Source of the DNA: Oscillospiraceae bacterium
GTDB taxonomy: Bacteria > Bacillota > Clostridia > Oscillospirales > Ruminococcaceae
Assembly: GCA_019413245.1 (NCBI GenBank)
Contig: DXNX01000134.1
Location: 1-5,760 of the forward strand
Direction: 5' to 3'
Length of the DNA: 5,760 nt
Below are positions 5,352 through 5,760 of this stretch, piece after piece (position 1 is the stretch's first letter; every line of letters begins with the position of its first letter). The notes under the pieces are model-generated. The model had not been told where the DNA came from. It made no database searches and saw only the letters and a program-made list of their open reading frames with translations. A program made the position numbers and the translations under genes.

Positions 5352-5760
5352 CAGAATTCCTCCTCGTGCTCTTTGAAAAAGTCGTAGTATGCCCGCACAT
5401 TTTCCAGCTCGGTCCAGCGGCGGGGCCGCACCGGGTCGCTGTCCAGGTCATACACCCGGGCCCCCGGCATGGCCAGCAGAAAGGGGGAGTGGGTGGCCAG
5501 GATGAACTGGCAGTTGTAGAACCGGGCGGATTCCTGCAGAAATTGGGCCAGTTCCATCTGACGCTGGGGCGAAAGGCTGTTCTCTGGCTCGTCCAGCAGA
5601 TACAGTGCACCGCTGCGGATTTTCTGGGTGAAGAACAGAAAGGCACTTTCTCCGTTGGAGTGGGTGCGCACGTTGGGCATCACCCGGCGGCGGGCATACC
5701 GGGACTGGCTGGTCCTGCGGGCCTCCGCTACCTGTTTCAGCCGGTCGTAGTCGTCCAGAC
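5351..5760 (-). CDS. AAA/ABC-type ATPase, C-terminal part (partial)
   Basis: The frame is open from the window edge to the TGA at 5353-5351, so the N-terminal part, including Walker A, lies outside. About 135 residues are visible. They contain an ABC-like signature HSNGES (about 5645-5662), a Walker B with catalytic Glu in LYLLDEPENSLSP (about 5573-5611), and a switch His in ILATHSPFLL (about 5474-5503). This order and spacing fit stand-alone predicted ATPases of the COG3910-like AAA_21 group, which are related to ABC/SMC-type ATPases but are not transporters. The role of this group is poorly known. The stop codon overlaps the next start as TGATG, and the GAGGAGG for the pentapeptide gene is made from this protein's last Glu codons. 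The pair is therefore very likely translationally coupled. Confidence 0.88.
   Translation of the reverse strand, partial: LDDYDRLKQVAEARRTSQSRYARRRVMPNVRTHSNGESAFLFFTQKIRSGALYLLDEPENSLSPQRQMELAQFLQESARFYNCQFILATHSPFLLAMPGARVYDLDSDPVRPRRWTELENVRAYYDFFKEHEEEF

Overview
The window looks like chromosomal DNA from a GC-rich gut-type member of the Firmicutes/Clostridia (Oscillospiraceae-like). The basis is a Firmicutes-typical gene set (YitT, YwlG/DUF436, a PLP-binding YggS/YlmE protein, an Lrp/AsnC regulator), strong AGGAGG-type ribosome binding sites, GC-rich coding sequence with sharply AT-rich promoter DNA, and compact intrinsic terminators. The genus is an inference and cannot be proved from the sequence alone. 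I see no mobile element, CRISPR array, tRNA or rRNA.

Layout. (1) Positions 1-1108, plus strand: the C-terminal end of a membrane-anchored surface protein, then a complete YitT-family membrane protein. A strong bidirectional terminator (1114-1158) closes this unit. (2) Positions 3096 down to 1173, minus strand: a likely three-gene operon of an Lrp/AsnC regulator, a small zinc-ribbon membrane protein and a family 2 glycosyltransferase, ending at the same terminator. (3) Positions 3097-3439: an AT-rich divergent control region. It holds a minus-strand promoter for the Lrp operon, a back-to-back plus-strand promoter with perfect TTGACA/TATAAT hexamers, a hairpin terminator about 60 bases further on, and a second, extended -10 promoter just before ywlG. 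The first plus promoter and the hairpin bound a possible RNA of about 80 nt. (4) Positions 3440-4721, plus strand: ywlG-like and yggS/ylmE-like genes, 4 bases apart. (5) Positions 4728-4770: a second terminator between convergent genes. (6) Positions 4767-5760, minus strand: an AAA/ABC-type ATPase (N-terminus beyond the window) whose stop codon overlaps the start of a Qnr-like pentapeptide-repeat protein.

How the genes fit together. Most of the window is housekeeping or hypothetical chromosomal sequence. The ywlG-yggS pair is a compact two-gene unit, with YggS acting in vitamin B6 homeostasis. The Lrp operon joins a regulator to two envelope-associated proteins. The two places most worth a second look are the short promoter-to-terminator unit at about 3277-3390 (small RNA or attenuated leader) and the translationally coupled ATPase/pentapeptide pair. 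Four start sites are set from ribosome binding sites rather than the longest open frame: Lrp at 3096, the zinc-ribbon protein at 2628, YwlG at 3440 and YggS at 4005.
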